This document shows, piece after piece, positions 6,339 through 6,469 of a DNA stretch of 6,469 nucleotides. Position 1 is the stretch's first letter. Each line of letters begins with the position of its first letter. The DNA comes from Nitrospira sp. GTDB lineage: Bacteria > Nitrospirota > Nitrospiria > Nitrospirales > Nitrospiraceae. Made by a program: the position numbers and the translations under genes. The notes beneath the pieces were generated by a model. The model made no database searches, was not told the origin of the DNA, and was given only the letters and a program-made list of their open reading frames with translations. Location of the stretch: contig JANYBU010000439.1 of the NCBI GenBank assembly GCA_025360665.1, positions 1 to 6,469 on the forward strand, given 5' to 3'.

Positions 6339-6469
6339 TCAAGTTCCAAGTGCAACGGGTGAAGGATGGCGCAGGTGCGCGTAGACTTCCAGGGGCGTGG
6401 CAAAGTCGAGACATTTCCTCGGGCGCGTGTTCAACCGATGGGCGATGGCGTTCAACTCGCGCTGCGTGT
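6339..6469 (-). CDS. IS30-family transposase, C-terminal 42 codons (cut by window edge)
   Basis: The - strand frame entering from the right edge reads TQRELNAIAHRLNTRPRK, then CLDFATPLEVYAHLRHPSP, and ends VALGT at the TGA at 6341-6339. The block LNxRPRKxLxFxTPxEV followed by VAL near the stop is the hallmark end of the IS30-family DDE integrase-core transposase. The rest of the protein, including most catalytic residues, lies outside the window, so completeness cannot be judged. The element's terminal inverted repeat should lie just beyond the stop, about 6315-6340 (around ttgaaaccgccccc on the - strand). Transcription points toward the Omp85 gene, 210 bases downstream, so read-through into it is possible. 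Confidence 0.85.
   Translation of the reverse strand, partial: TQRELNAIAHRLNTRPRKCLDFATPLEVYAHLRHPSPVALGT

Noticed and set aside
6148..6414. 88-codon - strand frame with a hydrophobic segment near its end
   Set aside because: It starts inside the IS30-type transposase end in another frame and has no ribosome-binding site. The hydrophobic run (about 20 residues) is the only feature.
1..6469. tRNA, rRNA or CRISPR array
   Set aside because: I saw no regularly spaced direct repeats and no tRNA- or rRNA-like conserved blocks on either strand.

Overview
The window reads as chromosomal DNA of a Gram-negative bacterium. An Omp85-type outer-membrane barrel gene with a signal peptide and a C-terminal aromatic residue supports this. 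The protein style and mixed GC content remind me of Nitrospira/Nitrospirota, but that is an impression and not a demonstrated assignment.

Layout from left to right. Positions 1-920 are insertion-sequence debris: the C-terminal end of an IS3-like OrfB on the + strand (2-178), a gene-poor stretch (about 233-607), and a broken IS3-family OrfA on the - strand (608-865). Next is a small predicted secreted protein of unknown function (1005-1382). The core is a tight + strand operon of three genes joined by two 4-base ATGA overlaps: an MtnX-like HAD phosphatase (1468-2169), a class III PLP aminotransferase (2166-3545) and an Est30-like alpha/beta-hydrolase (3542-4534). Immediately downstream on the same strand is a short decayed frame resembling the C-terminal half of an acyl carrier protein (4575-4754). 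Convergent to these, on the - strand, is a POTRA-less Omp85/BamA-family barrel protein (4761-6128). The right edge holds the last 42 codons of an IS30-family transposase, - strand, which continues outside the window.

The three operon genes are almost certainly co-translated. A phosphatase, an amino transfer enzyme and a serine esterase/thioesterase-like hydrolase suggest a small metabolic pathway. If the ACP-like remnant is real, a lipid or polyketide-type product is possible. The substrate cannot be read from the sequence. Transposon remnants on both flanks suggest that the segment lies in a rearranged, accessory part of the genome.
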